From assembly GCA_002861585.1 (NCBI GenBank), contig PJQJ01000005.1:11142-34700 (forward strand): a stretch of DNA of 23,559 bases, in the 5' to 3' direction. This document shows positions 1 to 7,853 of the stretch, one piece after another. Position 1 is the stretch's first letter; each line of letters begins with the position of its first letter. The notes beneath the pieces were generated by a model, which did not search any database, was not told the origin of the DNA, and saw only the letters and a program-made list of their open reading frames with translations. The DNA is from Candidatus Saccharimonadota bacterium (GTDB taxonomy: Bacteria; Patescibacteriota; Saccharimonadia; Saccharimonadales; Saccharimonadaceae). Position numbers and translations under genes: made by a program.

Positions 1-177
1 ATCACCTTCGGCAACTTTTGATTTACCGGGTGCTATAACTCCATTTAGCTGTACCTGACCGTCGACGCATAGTTTTTGAATGTATGCACGTGATAGAGCC
101 ATATCAATAAGGGCAACGATAGCGACGTCAAGCCGTTTACCTGCCTGTTCTTCTGTGACAATAATTGTTTTTACCAT
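1..177 (-). CDS. RluA-family pseudouridine synthase, N-terminal part (runs off window)
   Basis: Fifty-nine codons are visible, starting at the ATG at 175-177 and continuing past the window edge. The translation has the S4 RNA-binding domain that opens RluA/RluC/RluD-type rRNA pseudouridine synthases: a GKRLDVAIV block (residues 13-21), then LSRAYIQKL (28-36), then DGQVQLNG (39-46), ending in a KSKVAEGD stretch (52-59). The catalytic domain with its Asp lies outside the window, so the exact subfamily (RluA, C, D or B-like) cannot be given. The gene follows the trpS stop by only 8 nt on the same strand, so it is probably cotranscribed with trpS. There is no convincing Shine-Dalgarno before the ATG, which suggests coupling to trpS termination. 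Confidence 0.85.
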   Translation of the reverse strand, partial: MVKTIIVTEEQAGKRLDVAIVALIDMALSRAYIQKLCVDGQVQLNGVIAPGKSKVAEGD

Positions 178-185
178 AGTGGTCT

Positions 186-1235
186 TTACGCTCGAAGTCC
201 AACGGCTTTTTGTACTCTTAGTAGTGTTGATGATGCCACTTCATTCATTGCTGCTTCAGAGGCCTCTAGTTTAGCCAGTAGCGCAGACTCGTCCACTGAC
301 TGGTACCTTGACTGAAAGTCCGCTAGAAAGGCTTCAGTAGCCTCTGCAACGGCCTTCTTTAGATCACCGTACCGCTCGTTGCCAGTCCAAGCCCTATTGA
401 TATCTTCTTGCGCCTGACCACTCATCAGCGCTAGCATCTGCAGAAGGTTAGAAATACCGGGTTGAGTATCCCAATCAAAGTTAATACTGCCAACACTATC
501 GGTTGTTGCACCCATAACTTTTTTTGCAGCTACCGCTGGATCATCACTAAGTAATATAGTGCCCCGTGGATCAGCTATACTTTTGCTCATCTTTTTTTCT
601 GGATTAACAAGACTGCGAATACGCACACCATTATCACGTTTGGCGAATGCAAGCTGTTTCTTCCATTCTTCGGGAACAATAAAGAGCTCCTCACCAAACT
701 TATTATTGAGACGAAGCCCTAAATCGCGAGCTATTTCAATATGCTGTTTTTGATCGTCACCAACCGGTACCCATTTCGCGTTATAGAGCAGAATATCTGC
801 AGCCATCAGTACAGGATAATTGAACAGACCAACACTAACGCTATTTTCTGCAGTACCGGAAGAAGAACTTTGAAGAGTCTTTTCTTTGAACTGCGTCATG
901 CGCTGCATCTCGCCCATATAGGTAAAACAGTCTAGGATCCAGGTCAGCTCACTGTGAGCAGGTATAAAACTCTGGCGGTAGATAAACGTATCTTCGTTTT
1001 CAATAGCAAGACCAGCGGCAATAAAGTACTTTAGGTTTTTGATTGTATTGGCATATAGCTGTGCATGGTCGATTGGTGTTGTGAAGCTGTGTAGGTCAGG
1101 CACGAACATATTCACCTGGTACTCACCGGCAAACTTCTGCTGCAACTCAACCATTGGTAAGAAGGCGCCTAAATAATTACCAATAGTTGGCTCGTCATTC
1201 GATCGGATTCCAGTTAAGATAACGTCTCTGTTCAT
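186..1235 (-). CDS. trpS: Tryptophan--tRNA ligase
   Basis: This is tryptophanyl-tRNA synthetase, a cytoplasmic class I enzyme that charges tRNA-Trp. The 349-residue protein is of normal bacterial length. The N terminus carries the HIGH-equivalent signature of TrpRS (PTIGNYLGAF, about residues 16-25), and the second ATP-binding loop KKMSKS is near residue 215 followed by ADPRG. The central region LMAADILLYNAKWVPVGDDQKQHIE is the usual substrate and dimer region. The start is the ATG at 1233-1235. A TATACT box lies 7 nt before it and no Shine-Dalgarno is present, so the message is probably leaderless. The start lies 15 nt after the stop of the methyltransferase gene, and an RluA-type gene follows after 8 nt. 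Confidence 0.97.
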   Translation of the reverse strand: MNRDVILTGIRSNDEPTIGNYLGAFLPMVELQQKFAGEYQVNMFVPDLHSFTTPIDHAQLYANTIKNLKYFIAAGLAIENEDTFIYRQSFIPAHSELTWILDCFTYMGEMQRMTQFKEKTLQSSSSGTAENSVSVGLFNYPVLMAADILLYNAKWVPVGDDQKQHIEIARDLGLRLNNKFGEELFIVPEEWKKQLAFAKRDNGVRIRSLVNPEKKMSKSIADPRGTILLSDDPAVAAKKVMGATTDSVGSINFDWDTQPGISNLLQMLALMSGQAQEDINRAWTGNERYGDLKKAVAEATEAFLADFQSRYQSVDESALLAKLEASEAAMNEVASSTLLRVQKAVGLRA

Positions 1236-1242
1236 TGCTCTT

Positions 1243-1248
1243 AGTATA
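1243..1248 (-). promoter_or_regulatory. Predicted -10 box of trpS (leaderless start)
   Basis: TATACT on the minus strand ends 7 nt before the trpS ATG. With the usual 6-7 nt from -10 to transcription start, the mRNA would begin at or 1 nt before the start codon. No good -35 box is seen; the upstream part overlaps the end of the methyltransferase gene. Confidence 0.5.
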
Positions 1249-1250
1249 CC

Positions 1251-2183
1251 TTATTGTTTGTTGAGGGGTTGTTTTTGGATTCGGGCGACAAAAAAGGCCT
1301 CCATGCGCTCGCTCGGTTTGATACGAACACACGCTGCTATCCTTGCGTCGAATTGCCGCTCATGCCACTCCTGCAACGCTGGCACCCGCTCGACTGTATC
1401 AATGCGTATAGGAAGCATATCCGCATCCTCGTGAGTCCTTAGTAGCCAGTCAATGACGGCCTCGTTCTCCTCAGGAGCGATTGTACAAGTTGAATAGACC
1501 AGCGTTCCTCCAGGTTTTAGTAGTTGCCATGCGCTCCGCAGAGCTTGCTTTTGTTGTTGCTGAAGCCGCTTGATCTGTGCACCACTCCAATAGGTAAACG
1601 ACTTTGTGCTTGTCCATTGTATTGCACCCTCGCCACTGCATGGTGCATCGAGTAGAATCTTATCGAAACTTTCAGGATCGTACGTACGGTGTAGCCGTTC
1701 AACCGTTTGCATGGTTGATTGCTGCACGTCGACTCGTAGGCGTTCAAAGTTCTGCTGCATCCGAATAAGGCGGGGTTTAGAGTTATCGTTGACACTAAGT
1801 AAACACTCATTATGAGCGAGCGCCGCTATATGGCTGGCCTTACCGCCTGGTGCCGCACACATATCGAGTATCGACTCACCTGCTTGCGGCGCTAAGACTG
1901 TCGGTGGAATAAAGCTCGATGCATTTTGTAAAAAAACTTCACCTCGTGATACTTCTTCCATTCTAACTAGTTGCTCTCGTGGCTGTAGCGGCCAGTAACA
2001 TGAAGGCGCCCATTCAATTGGCTCATCGTACTGCTTGTTGCACACCAGGGTATTAACACGAATAGCGAGCAGAGGCTTGCCCCTAAATGTCTGCTCTAGG
2101 TCAAGGTCAGGATAGATACTGTGCACTCGCTCTGCAAAGAGCTGCTTTTTCAATTCTAGTTTGTTTTGGCCTTTGACTTTCAT
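1251..2183 (-). CDS. RsmB/NOP-family RNA (cytosine-5) methyltransferase
   Basis: This SAM-dependent RNA m5C methyltransferase of the RsmB/RsmF/NOP2 family (310 aa) probably modifies 16S rRNA. The SAM-binding motif I reads LDMCAAPGGKASH (about residues 107-119). Both family cysteines are present: the DAPCSGEG motif IV at about 180 and the STCT motif VI nucleophile region at about 231. An N-terminal domain precedes the catalytic fold, with FLQNASSFIPP at about 84. There is no extended C-terminal PUA-like domain, so RsmB versus RsmF (YebU) cannot be decided. The start is the ATG at 2181-2183, with TATAAT 8 nt upstream and no Shine-Dalgarno. The gene is divergent from the lipid kinase, with 22 nt between start codons. 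trpS follows after 15 nt. Confidence 0.9.
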   Translation of the reverse strand: MKVKGQNKLELKKQLFAERVHSIYPDLDLEQTFRGKPLLAIRVNTLVCNKQYDEPIEWAPSCYWPLQPREQLVRMEEVSRGEVFLQNASSFIPPTVLAPQAGESILDMCAAPGGKASHIAALAHNECLLSVNDNSKPRLIRMQQNFERLRVDVQQSTMQTVERLHRTYDPESFDKILLDAPCSGEGAIQWTSTKSFTYWSGAQIKRLQQQQKQALRSAWQLLKPGGTLVYSTCTIAPEENEAVIDWLLRTHEDADMLPIRIDTVERVPALQEWHERQFDARIAACVRIKPSERMEAFFVARIQKQPLNKQ

Positions 2184-2190
2184 ACTGCTG

Positions 2191-2197
2191 TATTATA
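2191..2197. promoter_or_regulatory. Shared symmetric -10 region of two divergent leaderless genes
   Basis: Positions 2192-2197 read TATAAT on the minus strand, 8 nt before the methyltransferase ATG. Positions 2191-2196 read TATTAT on the plus strand, 9 nt before the lipid kinase ATG. One A/T core can therefore serve as -10 for both directions. No good -35 box was found on either side. Confidence 0.5.
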
Positions 2198-2205
2198 GAA
2201 GAGAC

Positions 2206-3111
2206 ATGAAAAGTGTGAAACAGTTTAGTCTTTTTGCTATTATTTTTAATCCCAACAGTACTGGTGATGCACCGTCTATCGCAAAACGACTGCGGCACTC
2301 GCTTCAGTCTGTTGCCGATAAGCGAACAATCAGGCTTGTTCCAACTGAATATGCTGGTCATGCTGAAATGATAGCCTATGATATTGCCTGCAGTGAAGCT
2401 CATCCGCTAATTATTTCCGTTAGCGGTGACGGTGGTTATAACGAGGTTATTAACGGCGTGCGTCGGGCAAAAGCTGATAATAAGGCAAAGGATCCTGTTG
2501 TTACCGTTGTTGGCGCTGGTAATGCAAACGATCATTACCGTGTTGTACATAAAAGGAGCTCACTGCTAAAACGGCTCGATAAAGCCCCTCGATCAATTGA
2601 CCTGATTAGAGTCGACGTCCTCTTACCTGATGGAAAGTCGCTTATTCGATACGCTCACTCGTACGTCGGCGTCGGTATTACTCCCCTTGTTGCCGAGGAA
2701 CTGAATAGGCATAAGCTACACCCTTTAAAAGAGCTTCAGATTATCGTAAAAACGCTCCTTACGAGTCGCTCTACTAAAATCAGACAGGACGGTCATGTTC
2801 GGGCAGTCGATAGTTTAATTTTTGCTAACATACAGCAGATGGCTAAAGTTCTTACGCTTAATGATAGCAATAGCCTGCATGATGGAAAATTTGAGGTCGT
2901 CGAACTGCCACATACAAATATCTTTGGCCTACTTCGTACGCTCATAACTTCTGCCACAGTTGGATTGAAGGCGCAACCGAAACGAGAGGAGTATACCTTT
3001 ACACTACTCAAAAAGGGATCATTACAGGTTGATGGCGAACTCCTACCATGCGAGGCAGAATCTGAGATTACCGTTACTGTCGCCAAAGATGCGGTACAGA
3101 TCCTACTCTAA
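2206..3111 (+). CDS. Diacylglycerol kinase-like lipid kinase (DAGK catalytic domain)
   Basis: This is a soluble lipid kinase of the DgkB/YegS/sphingosine kinase superfamily that phosphorylates a lipid with ATP at the membrane surface. The N terminus has the IIFNPNSTG signature (about residues 12-20). The nucleotide-binding motif is GDGGYNEVING (about 79-89; GDGT is more usual). The second glycine motif GAGNANDHYR is in the place of GTGNDFAR. The C terminus contains VDGELLP, the usual closing motif. Length (301 aa) is typical. I chose the ATG at 2206 instead of the upstream TTG at 2161, because the longer start would overlap the divergent methyltransferase gene and the conserved region begins just after 2206. 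The stop overlaps by 4 nt the stop of the convergent gene at 3108. The true substrate is unknown. Confidence 0.85.
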   Translation: MKSVKQFSLFAIIFNPNSTGDAPSIAKRLRHSLQSVADKRTIRLVPTEYAGHAEMIAYDIACSEAHPLIISVSGDGGYNEVINGVRRAKADNKAKDPVVTVVGAGNANDHYRVVHKRSSLLKRLDKAPRSIDLIRVDVLLPDGKSLIRYAHSYVGVGITPLVAEELNRHKLHPLKELQIIVKTLLTSRSTKIRQDGHVRAVDSLIFANIQQMAKVLTLNDSNSLHDGKFEVVELPHTNIFGLLRTLITSATVGLKAQPKREEYTFTLLKKGSLQVDGELLPCEAESEITVTVAKDAVQILL

Positions 3112-3380
3112 AAATCAGTAGCCTGATCAAATTCGTCATTAACACCACCCTCGATATCAATTTCATCTAGGGTCTTATTGACTGCATCAAGATCTTCAGC
3201 ACCATCAATACTTGGAACAGAGTCTTCGTCATTCGTCTTCTGTTCCTCAGAAGTTGTCGTTTCTCCAGGTGTTTGCCGCATATCTTTCTGGGTTAGAGTA
3301 AAAATAATTACTACCGCAATAATGGCGCATACCGCTACTGCAATGAGCAGCACATGAGCCCTTTTGATCTTTACTTTCAT
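3108..3380 (-). CDS. Single-pass membrane protein with acidic extracytoplasmic tail, unknown function
   Basis: I do not recognise this 90-aa protein. It has a short basic N terminus (MKVKIKRAH), one transmembrane helix (about residues 10-31, rich in Val/Ile/Ala) and a strongly acidic, low-complexity tail to the end. The charge pattern predicts N-in, C-out topology. The start chosen is the ATG at 3378-3380, which overlaps the stop of the upstream gene as ATGA, a standard coupling geometry. An alternative start at 3399-3401 would add 7 residues. It forms a two-gene unit with the coiled-coil protein gene and ends tail-to-tail with the lipid kinase, overlapping by 4 nt. Confidence 0.7.
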   Translation of the reverse strand: MKVKIKRAHVLLIAVAVCAIIAVVIIFTLTQKDMRQTPGETTTSEEQKTNDEDSVPSIDGAEDLDAVNKTLDEIDIEGGVNDEFDQATDF

Positions 3381-4090
3381 ACCGTTTGTTTCACCGCCCA
3401 TACATATCGTTTAATAACATCTCGGTACTCCCTAAGAGTTGTCTGCTGCAAAAACATAGCAGTGCGTTCACGAGCCCCCACATTGGAAGCATCCTGTGTA
3501 GCGCAATCAAACGGAGTTTCCTGAGCAACTTCAAGCGCAGCGACAGCAGCACGTTCTTTCTCTTTCATTTCAGAGTTTAGCACTGTTAATTCTTGTGACG
3601 CTAGCTGTTTTTCACGGACGAATTTTCTTAATTCTCCTTCAATGCGCTGCAATTTCTTCAAGTTCTTTCCACCTTGAGTCGTACTCCTTCTCAGTAAGCC
3701 ATTTATACGTTCGGAACGCTCCTGGCAGAGACGATTCGTTTTATTATTTAGATCTTCAGTGATAGCACTTTGCTTGGTGTCGATCTGTTCACGAATAACT
3801 TCTTTTTTCTCTTTAATTATCTCTTTTTCAGCCTCGTTCTGCTTTGGTTCTTGATTATCATTCTGCCTTCTATTGGCTTTATCCTCAGCATTCGGAGATT
3901 TAGATGATTCGACATGACCGTCCGGTTCTTCAATCACTTTGGGAACGTTATCTTCATCCTTATCGAGTTTTGGCTTATTTATAAGATGATCATCGCCGGT
4001 AGACACTTCAAGAGCATGCACTTGCATTATGGGAAGGAGTGCCAGGAGTAACGCTGCCAGGAGTATTTCTTTGGTTTTGATTTTAAACAT
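3377..4090 (-). CDS. Secreted highly charged coiled-coil protein, unknown function
   Basis: This 237-aa protein has a clear signal peptide (MFKIKTKEI, then a Leu/Ala-rich core, with VHA-LEV near residue 26 as a possible cleavage site). A hydrophilic Asp/Glu/Lys/Asn-rich stretch follows (about 30-105), then a long heptad-like charged helical region (about 85-195). Only two cysteines are present in the mature part (about 122 and 196), which could form one disulfide. No known domain was recognised. The TGA stop overlaps the ATG of the next gene. Upstream, the ribosomal terminator at 4146-4179 separates it from rpsI. I see no convincing promoter between 4091 and 4145. It may be a surface protein, but that is inference. 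Confidence 0.75.
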   Translation of the reverse strand: MFKIKTKEILLAALLLALLPIMQVHALEVSTGDDHLINKPKLDKDEDNVPKVIEEPDGHVESSKSPNAEDKANRRQNDNQEPKQNEAEKEIIKEKKEVIREQIDTKQSAITEDLNNKTNRLCQERSERINGLLRRSTTQGGKNLKKLQRIEGELRKFVREKQLASQELTVLNSEMKEKERAAVAALEVAQETPFDCATQDASNVGARERTAMFLQQTTLREYRDVIKRYVWAVKQTV

Positions 4091-4145
4091 GTTTATCGTT
4101 AGCTTACATCAAAGATACACTCTTAATGATGAGATGTCTATCATA

Positions 4146-4179
4146 AAAAAGAAGTCTCCACATTGGGAGACTTCTTTTT
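4146..4179 (-). terminator. Rho-independent terminator of the infA-rpsI operon
   Basis: A 14-bp perfect stem (4146-4159 with 4166-4179) has a 6-nt loop. On the minus strand it is followed by a run of T, 15 nt after the rpsI stop. The GC-containing core GTCTCC/GGAGAC is flanked by A and T tracts, so it could act in both directions. Confidence 0.9.
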
Positions 4180-4194
4180 AAGTCATAGAGCAGA

Positions 4195-4596
4195 CTAACG
4201 CTTAGAGAACTGCTCACGCTTACGAGCAGAACGTAGACCGTATTTCTTACGTTCTTTTTCGCGTGGATCGCGCTTAAGGAGGCTTGCCTTCTTAAGGGTT
4301 GAGCGAAGATCTTCGTTCATAGCACTAACGGCTTTGGCAACAGCTAGCTTACAAGCATCAACTTGTCCGCTTAGGCCACCACCGCTCACAACAAGAGAAA
4401 CATCATACTGCTTCTCTTTACCAATAAGCACAAGTGGCTGCAGTAGCTCAGACAGGAGAGCTTCACTAGAGCTAAAGTATTCGTCAGCAGTCTTACCGTT
4501 GATAGTAATGACACCCTTACCACTGTATAGGCGAGCTCGGGCAGTTGCAGCTTTGCGACGGCCAAGACCGTAGAAATATTGATCAGTTTTTGTCAT
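4195..4596 (-). CDS. rpsI: 30S ribosomal protein S9
   Basis: S9 of the small subunit head. The N terminus has the family pattern YGLGRRKAATARARLYSGKG and the C terminus ends in the conserved basic tail KKYGLRSARKREQFSKR, whose last Arg contacts P-site tRNA. I prefer the ATG at 4594-4596 (133 aa). It follows the rplM stop by one base and has GGAG about 9 nt upstream, whereas a longer reading from 4611 would start inside rplM. It is the last gene of the alpha-type operon, with the terminator immediately downstream. Confidence 0.96.
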   Translation of the reverse strand: MTKTDQYFYGLGRRKAATARARLYSGKGVITINGKTADEYFSSSEALLSELLQPLVLIGKEKQYDVSLVVSGGGLSGQVDACKLAVAKAVSAMNEDLRSTLKKASLLKRDPREKERKKYGLRSARKREQFSKR

Positions 4597-4597
4597 A

Positions 4598-5032
4598 TTA
4601 TTTAACTCCAATCTTTACTGGCTTTTGCGCAGCATGAGTGTGATTCTCATCAACAAATACACGAAGTCGTGAAAGACGATCAGCAGCAAGCTTGTTCTTA
4701 GGAAGCATACCCTTCACTGCAGCAGTAATAGCAGCAGCTGGATCTTTTTCACGAACATCAGCAAGCGTCTTTACCTTCATACCACTAGGGAAACCTGAGT
4801 AGTTGTAGTAATTCTTAGCTTTTTCTTTGTTACCAGTCACAACAAGATTTGCAGCGTTGATAACAATAACGTGATCACCATCATCCATGTGAGGGGTAAA
4901 AGTCGGCTTGTACTTACCGGTTAAACGAGTAGCGATTAGTGTTGCTACGCGTCCTAATGGAGCTTCGCTAGCGTCAATGATGACCCACTTGCGATCAACT
5001 TGATTACTCTTTAGAGAAAATGTCTTATTCAT
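4598..5032 (-). CDS. rplM: 50S ribosomal protein L13
   Basis: L13 (144 aa) binds 23S rRNA early in 50S assembly. Diagnostic segments are WVIIDASEAPLGRVATLIATRLTGKYKPTF (about residues 16-45), the HMDDGDHVIVINA block, and the GMLPKNKL motif near 108-115. It is placed directly before rpsI, its usual partner, and 4 nt after the rplQ stop. truA, often found between rplQ and rplM in Firmicutes, is absent here. Confidence 0.97.
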   Translation of the reverse strand: MNKTFSLKSNQVDRKWVIIDASEAPLGRVATLIATRLTGKYKPTFTPHMDDGDHVIVINAANLVVTGNKEKAKNYYNYSGFPSGMKVKTLADVREKDPAAAITAAVKGMLPKNKLAADRLSRLRVFVDENHTHAAQKPVKIGVK

Positions 5033-5036
5033 ATTG

Positions 5037-5477
5037 TTATGCCGCCTTCTTTGCAGCTGTCTTAGGTGCAGCCTCTTCAGCTGCTACAGGTGCTTCAGCC
5101 TCAGCTTCTGTAGGCTTAAGTTCATCAACAAAGCTGACACGTGCAAGCTCTGCATTATCACCCACACGAGCTCGTGTTCGTTTAATGCGTAAGTGACCAC
5201 TTGTACGTCCACCCAACTGAGGAGCGATGTCGTCAACAAGTTTGTGCGCCGCAGCGATAGTCGTAAGGCTAGAAATTACCTGACGACGGCTGTGTAGATC
5301 ACCACGCTTCGCTTTAGTAATAAGAACTTCAACGTATGGCACAATCTCTTTTGCCTTTTGAATGGTAGTTTCGATACTACCATGTTCGACGAGCTGCGTT
5401 GCAAGACCCTTTATAAGGGCTTTGCGCTGGTCGCGCTCACGACGAAACTTTCGTCCTTGATAACCGTGTCGATGCAT
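5037..5477 (-). CDS. rplQ: 50S ribosomal protein L17 with Ala/Glu-rich tail
   Basis: L17 lies near the peptide exit tunnel. The first 115 residues match the family: MHRHGYQGRKFRRERDQRKAL, the ATQLVEHGSIETTIQKAKE block and the C-terminal strand with SFVDEL. After that there is a low-complexity Ala/Glu/Pro/Lys extension of about 28 residues to residue 146, longer than the E. coli protein (127 aa). The tail has no recognisable domain and is probably disordered. The gene lies between rpoA (2 nt upstream) and rplM. Confidence 0.96.
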   Translation of the reverse strand: MHRHGYQGRKFRRERDQRKALIKGLATQLVEHGSIETTIQKAKEIVPYVEVLITKAKRGDLHSRRQVISSLTTIAAAHKLVDDIAPQLGGRTSGHLRIKRTRARVGDNAELARVSFVDELKPTEAEAEAPVAAEEAAPKTAAKKAA

Positions 5478-5479
5478 GA

Positions 5480-6406
5480 TTAAAACTCCATCTCCGTCAA
5501 CTTGTCACGTACTTCATCAAGAGCTTTGCTGCCAAAACCTTTCAGCTCACGTAGCTCGGTGTCACCAAGGGTGACAAGGTCTTTGATGGTACGGATGTCG
5601 TTGTTAATAAGCGCGTTAGTCGTACGAGCACTAAGGTTCAGGTCTTCAATCGGAGTCATAAGCTCTGATTCACTATCACCTTCACTCTCACGACCGACTG
5701 CAGGTGCTGCTTCAATGCGAGTACTGCCTGCAAGCGCTGTGTATTGATTAATTAAAATTGCCGAAGCTTCTTCAAAAGCGTCCTTTGGCGTAATAGAACC
5801 ATCAGTATCAACAGTCAAGATAAGCTTATCGAGGTCTGTCATCTGACCAACACGAGTGCTCTCAACCTTGTAGCGGACACGGTGTACTGGGCTAAAGATT
5901 GCGTCAAGTGCGATCATATCACTATAAATTCGCTTGTCACCTGATTCTTCAATTGTTCGGTAACCACGACCAGATTCTACAACAAGATCCATAATGAATG
6001 TCGAATTAGGATCGTCTACGATACAGATAACTGCATCTTCGTTAACGATTTCAACATCAGCGTTTGCCTTAATGTCACCAGCAGTGATGACACCAGCACC
6101 CTTCTTTTCAAGGCGCAGAGTTTGAGGCTCTTCGCTGTGAACGAGGAAACGAATACCTTTTAGGTTAAGCATGATGTCAACAACATCTTCTTTTACACCA
6201 GGAACGGTCGTAAATTCATGTGTGACGCCCTCAATCTTGAAAGCAGTAATCGCTGCACCTTCAATACTGCTAAGCAGTACGCGACGAAGGCTATTTCCAA
6301 GAGTCATACCGTATCCGGTGTGTAGTGGCTCAATTACAAATGTTGCACTAACGGGAGAGTGTTCCTCGACGCTTGCAAGAGTTGGATTGTGAATAACTTT
6401 AGACAT
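5480..6406 (-). CDS. rpoA: DNA-directed RNA polymerase subunit alpha
   Basis: RpoA nucleates RNA polymerase assembly by dimerising. The N-terminal assembly domain (about residues 1-230) has the signatures EPLHTGYGMTLGNSLRRVLLSS and EGVTHEFTTVPGVKEDVVDIMLNLK. The C-terminal domain (about 245-308) carries the helix-hairpin-helix region LKGFGSKALDEVRDKL, which binds UP elements and activators. Both domains are intact at 308 aa. A good Shine-Dalgarno (AAGGAG) precedes the ATG. Position between rpsD and rplQ is the classical alpha-operon order. Confidence 0.98.
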   Translation of the reverse strand: MSKVIHNPTLASVEEHSPVSATFVIEPLHTGYGMTLGNSLRRVLLSSIEGAAITAFKIEGVTHEFTTVPGVKEDVVDIMLNLKGIRFLVHSEEPQTLRLEKKGAGVITAGDIKANADVEIVNEDAVICIVDDPNSTFIMDLVVESGRGYRTIEESGDKRIYSDMIALDAIFSPVHRVRYKVESTRVGQMTDLDKLILTVDTDGSITPKDAFEEASAILINQYTALAGSTRIEAAPAVGRESEGDSESELMTPIEDLNLSARTTNALINNDIRTIKDLVTLGDTELRELKGFGSKALDEVRDKLTEMEF

Positions 6407-6427
6407 ATAAATTGCTCCTTATCACAA

Positions 6428-7045
6428 TTAGCGTGAGTAGTACTCAACGATTAGCTGTTCGTTAATTTCTGGCTCTGCCTCTTCACGAGTAGGGTTTCCA
6501 GTGACTGTAACGGTTAGTTTCTTGATGTCAGATTTCAACCAGCTGTGAGATGGCTGACTTGTATTAGCGACAACCTGATCGATGTTGCCAAAGTAAGTGC
6601 TTTTGGCACTAGCTGGACGAACAGTAATAACATCGCCCTCTTTGACGCGCATTGAAGGAATATCAACACGTCGGCCATTTAGCTCAAAGTGACCATGGCT
6701 AACAAGTTGACGAGCACCACGACGACTGGTTGAGAATCCAGCGCGGTAAACAACGTTATCAAGACGTCGCTCAAGGAGCTGCAGCAGAACTTCACCAGAC
6801 AGACCTTCGCGGCGTGTTGCCTCATTCATTAGACGTGCAAACTGCTTTTCAAGTAGACCGTATAAACGGCGTACTTTTTGCTTTTCACGAAGCTGTACTG
6901 AGTACAGGCTTGGTTTACCCTTACGTGCATCACCGTGTTGACCAGGTGTCTTCATCTTTTTAGCCATAATTTTGTGGGCTTTTGGATGAAGAGCATATCC
7001 TTCGCGACGGCTCTGCTTCACAATAGGACTACGATCGCGTGCCAT
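6428..7045 (-). CDS. rpsD: 30S ribosomal protein S4, zinc-free form
   Basis: S4 (205 aa) is a primary 16S rRNA-binding protein that starts 30S assembly. The central S4 domain is clear (LLERRLDNVVYRAGFSTSRRGARQLVSHGHFELNG, about residues 90-124) and the C terminus ends LIVEYYSR. The N-terminal domain, which holds a Cys4 zinc site in some bacteria, contains no cysteine at all; the whole protein is Cys-free. In other bacteria S4 represses the alpha operon. AGGAGAG overlaps the end of rpsK and serves as ribosome-binding site. Confidence 0.97.
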   Translation of the reverse strand: MARDRSPIVKQSRREGYALHPKAHKIMAKKMKTPGQHGDARKGKPSLYSVQLREKQKVRRLYGLLEKQFARLMNEATRREGLSGEVLLQLLERRLDNVVYRAGFSTSRRGARQLVSHGHFELNGRRVDIPSMRVKEGDVITVRPASAKSTYFGNIDQVVANTSQPSHSWLKSDIKKLTVTVTGNPTREEAEPEINEQLIVEYYSR

Positions 7046-7050
7046 ATGTC

Positions 7051-7446
7051 TTAAGCTCTCCTCTGCTTACGTGGACGAGTACCACCGTGCGGTACACCCG
7101 TTACGTCTTTAATACTTTCGACCATAATGTCTAGGTTCTGCAAAGCACGTACAGCTGCATCACGTCCAAGGCCAACACCGTTAATGTAAACATCAACGCT
7201 CTTTAGACCATGAGCTGAACGAGCTGCTGTTGCTGCTTTTTCGCTTGCAACCTGCGCTGCATAAGCTGTACCCTTTTTACTTCCACGAAAACCACATGCA
7301 CCAGCACTAGATGCTGTTAGCACGTTGCCCTTTTTGTCGGTAAAGGTACAAATTGTATTGTTAAACGTTGCCTGAACGTGCAGTTGACCTGCAGGAACAG
7401 AACGTTTTTGCTTCTTCTTAGTTGTTGATACTTTAGCGTCTGCCAT
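7051..7446 (-). CDS. rpsK: 30S ribosomal protein S11
   Basis: S11 (131 aa) lies on the platform of the small subunit and contacts the Shine-Dalgarno helix region. Family signatures are QATFNNTICTFTDKKGNVLTASSAGACGFRGSKKGT and the C-terminal VTGVPHGGTRPRKQRRA. A Lys-rich N terminus precedes the fold. The order rpsM-rpsK-rpsD-rpoA is conserved. Confidence 0.97.
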   Translation of the reverse strand: MADAKVSTTKKKQKRSVPAGQLHVQATFNNTICTFTDKKGNVLTASSAGACGFRGSKKGTAYAAQVASEKAATAARSAHGLKSVDVYINGVGLGRDAAVRALQNLDIMVESIKDVTGVPHGGTRPRKQRRA

Positions 7447-7463
7447 ATCTTGTTATCAGTCCT

Positions 7464-7850
7464 CTACGTCTTTGATGCTACTTTTTTCTTAGTGCCACCA
7501 ACTGTTGTTTTCTTACCTCGACGAGTACGAGCATTCGTACGAGTACGCTGCCCATGAGCTGGTAAGTTGTTTTTGTGACGAAGGCCACGGTAGCTGTTGA
7601 TTTCTTTAAGGCGCTTAATGTTACCAGCAACAACACGCTGCAGGTCACCCTCAACCGTGTAATGAGCGTTGATCTCTTCACGAAGACGAGTCAGTTCAGT
7701 TTCCGTAAGATCCCTTACACGTGTCGTTGGGTTAACATTAGTTGCCTCTAAAATACGAGCTGCAAATACAGGTCCAATACCAAAAATATAGGTTAGACTA
7801 ATCTGTACTTGTTTTTCGGTTGGAATAGTAACTCCTGCAATACGAGCCAT
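7464..7850 (-). CDS. rpsM: 30S ribosomal protein S13
   Basis: S13 (128 aa) is in the head of the 30S subunit, contacting tRNA and the intersubunit bridge. It begins MARIAGVTIPTEKQVQISLTYIFGIG with the helix-hairpin-helix region, and has the typical SYRGLRHKNNLPAHGQRTRTNARTRRG motif near the C terminus, followed by a basic tail. Its ATG lies 3 nt after the rpmJ stop. Confidence 0.97.
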   Translation of the reverse strand: MARIAGVTIPTEKQVQISLTYIFGIGPVFAARILEATNVNPTTRVRDLTETELTRLREEINAHYTVEGDLQRVVAGNIKRLKEINSYRGLRHKNNLPAHGQRTRTNARTRRGKKTTVGGTKKKVASKT

Positions 7851-7853
7851 ACT

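Noticed and set aside
1517..1810. 97-aa minus-strand frame inside the methyltransferase gene
   Set aside because: Same strand but different frame from a gene with all family motifs; a shadow frame.
2161..2205. Upstream TTG start for the lipid kinase
   Set aside because: It would add 15 residues before the conserved region and overlap the divergent gene; the ATG at 2206 fits the family start and the promoter geometry.
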